From an uncultured Eubacteriales bacterium (GTDB lineage: Bacteria; Bacillota; Clostridia; Oscillospirales; CAG-272): DNA of 13,144 nucleotides. Shown here piece after piece: positions 12,684-13,144 of the stretch (position 1 is the first letter of the stretch; the number at the start of each line of letters is the position of its first letter). The notes below the pieces were generated by a model. The model saw only the letters and a list, made by a program, of their open reading frames with translations, did not search any database and was not told the DNA's origin. The stretch lies in NCBI GenBank assembly GCA_934393265.1, contig CAKRQL010000002.1, positions 1-13,144 on the forward strand. Reading direction: 5' to 3'. A program made the translations under genes and the position numbers.

Positions 12684-13144
12684 AAAAAAATATTTCTATT
12701 TTTTGCGCTACGTTGCTTATCGTAGTCGCCGCTTCGACGGTGTGTGTCGGCTGTAACGAAGCAGAGCATAGGTTTGCTAAAGATTTAAGTTACGACGAAA
12801 CTTATCACTATCGTGTTTGCGCGGACAACGGTTGTAACGAAAAAAAGGATAAAGCCGAACATGTTTTCGGCGAATGGACTGTAACCGAGGAAGCTTCGAC
12901 GACGAAACAAGGGCTAAAAGAACGCGCCTGCAGCGAGTGCGGATATAAAAAGAGGGAAGCTATTCCTAAGGTTATGAATCCCGAACGCACGATAAAGTTG
13001 AAATCGGGCATAACGCTCGACAAGATTTACGACGGCAACTCTGTAGCCGTATCTGCGGATAATTTCGAGTATGACGGCGGCGGAGAAATTACTTTTATGT
13101 TTGCCCGTAACGGAAGCGAAGAGTGGTTTTCCGAAGCCCCGAAA
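12680..13144 (+). CDS. Cys-rich lipoprotein with YDG/MBG-like domain (3' truncated)
   Basis: The frame is open for 155 codons from ATG 12680 to the right edge, so the C-terminus is missing. CAGGAG precedes the start, and its ATG overlaps the TlpA-like stop by four bases, implying translational coupling. The N-terminus has K2-K3, a hydrophobic core and VCVGC, with C25 as likely lipidation site; the -3 residue is cysteine rather than leucine, a weak lipobox. The first mature part has paired cysteines and histidines, H43, C47, C52, H61 and C84-S-E-C87, around FGEWTVTEEAST and ERACSECGYKKREAIP. This pattern is familiar from Clostridia surface proteins and could bind metal or form disulfides. DKIYDGNSVAVSADNF then matches the start of a YDG/MBG-like beta-sandwich. 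It may be a client of the CcdA/TlpA pair. Confidence 0.8.
   Translation, partial: MKKNISIFCATLLIVVAASTVCVGCNEAEHRFAKDLSYDETYHYRVCADNGCNEKKDKAEHVFGEWTVTEEASTTKQGLKERACSECGYKKREAIPKVMNPERTIKLKSGITLDKIYDGNSVAVSADNFEYDGGGEITFMFARNGSEEWFSEAPK

Overview
The window looks like chromosome from an anaerobic, Gram-positive Clostridia-type bacterium (Eubacteriales, probably gut-associated). This rests on a YerC/YecD TrpR-like regulator, a MurD with the TGSDGKS P-loop, lipoproteins with Gram-positive-style leaders, consensus sigma-A promoters (TTGACA-17-TATAAT), strong AGGAGG ribosome sites, and a large repetitive extracellular protein with a concanavalin/LamG-like module. No species can be named from the sequence alone.

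Layout. (1) 1-2372: 3' part of a large secreted beta-helix/LamG-like protein on the + strand. (2) 2373-2850: structure-rich intergenic DNA with an orphan minus-strand terminator, two tandem near-identical terminators and the promoter of a yerC-type regulator (2851-3252). (3) A 46-residue membrane protein on the minus strand (3353-3493) with its own promoter and terminator, then a CYTH-domain protein on the + strand (3637-4140). (4) An array of five mini-hairpins separated by an exact 7-nt spacer (4147-4243), between convergent genes and touching the rlmH stop codon. (5) A tight minus-strand cluster transcribed right to left: murD, a duplicated-domain lipoprotein, a cysteine desulfurase-like enzyme and rlmH, with rnpB (RNase P RNA) directly upstream. 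(6) A divergent rnpB/gapA promoter region and monocistronic gapA with a strong terminator. (7) From about 10240 to the right edge, an AT-richer block: a Crp/Fnr-family regulator, then ccdA, a TlpA/ResA-like thioredoxin and a Cys-rich YDG-type lipoprotein that runs off the window.

How the genes work together. Region 5 is housekeeping: peptidoglycan precursor synthesis, sulfur transfer and ribosome methylation, with one unexplained lipoprotein inserted. Region 7 reads as a self-contained extracytoplasmic thiol-redox module. CcdA carries electrons across the membrane, the anchored TlpA-like protein passes them to outside substrates, and the translationally coupled Cys-rich lipoprotein may be a substrate or partner. 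The Crp/Fnr gene next to it is a candidate controller.

The most unusual items are the hairpin array, the unlisted 46-residue membrane protein, the redox/lipoprotein block in its distinct base composition, and the structured DNA at 2400-2720. No CRISPR array, tRNA, transposase or phage gene was seen.
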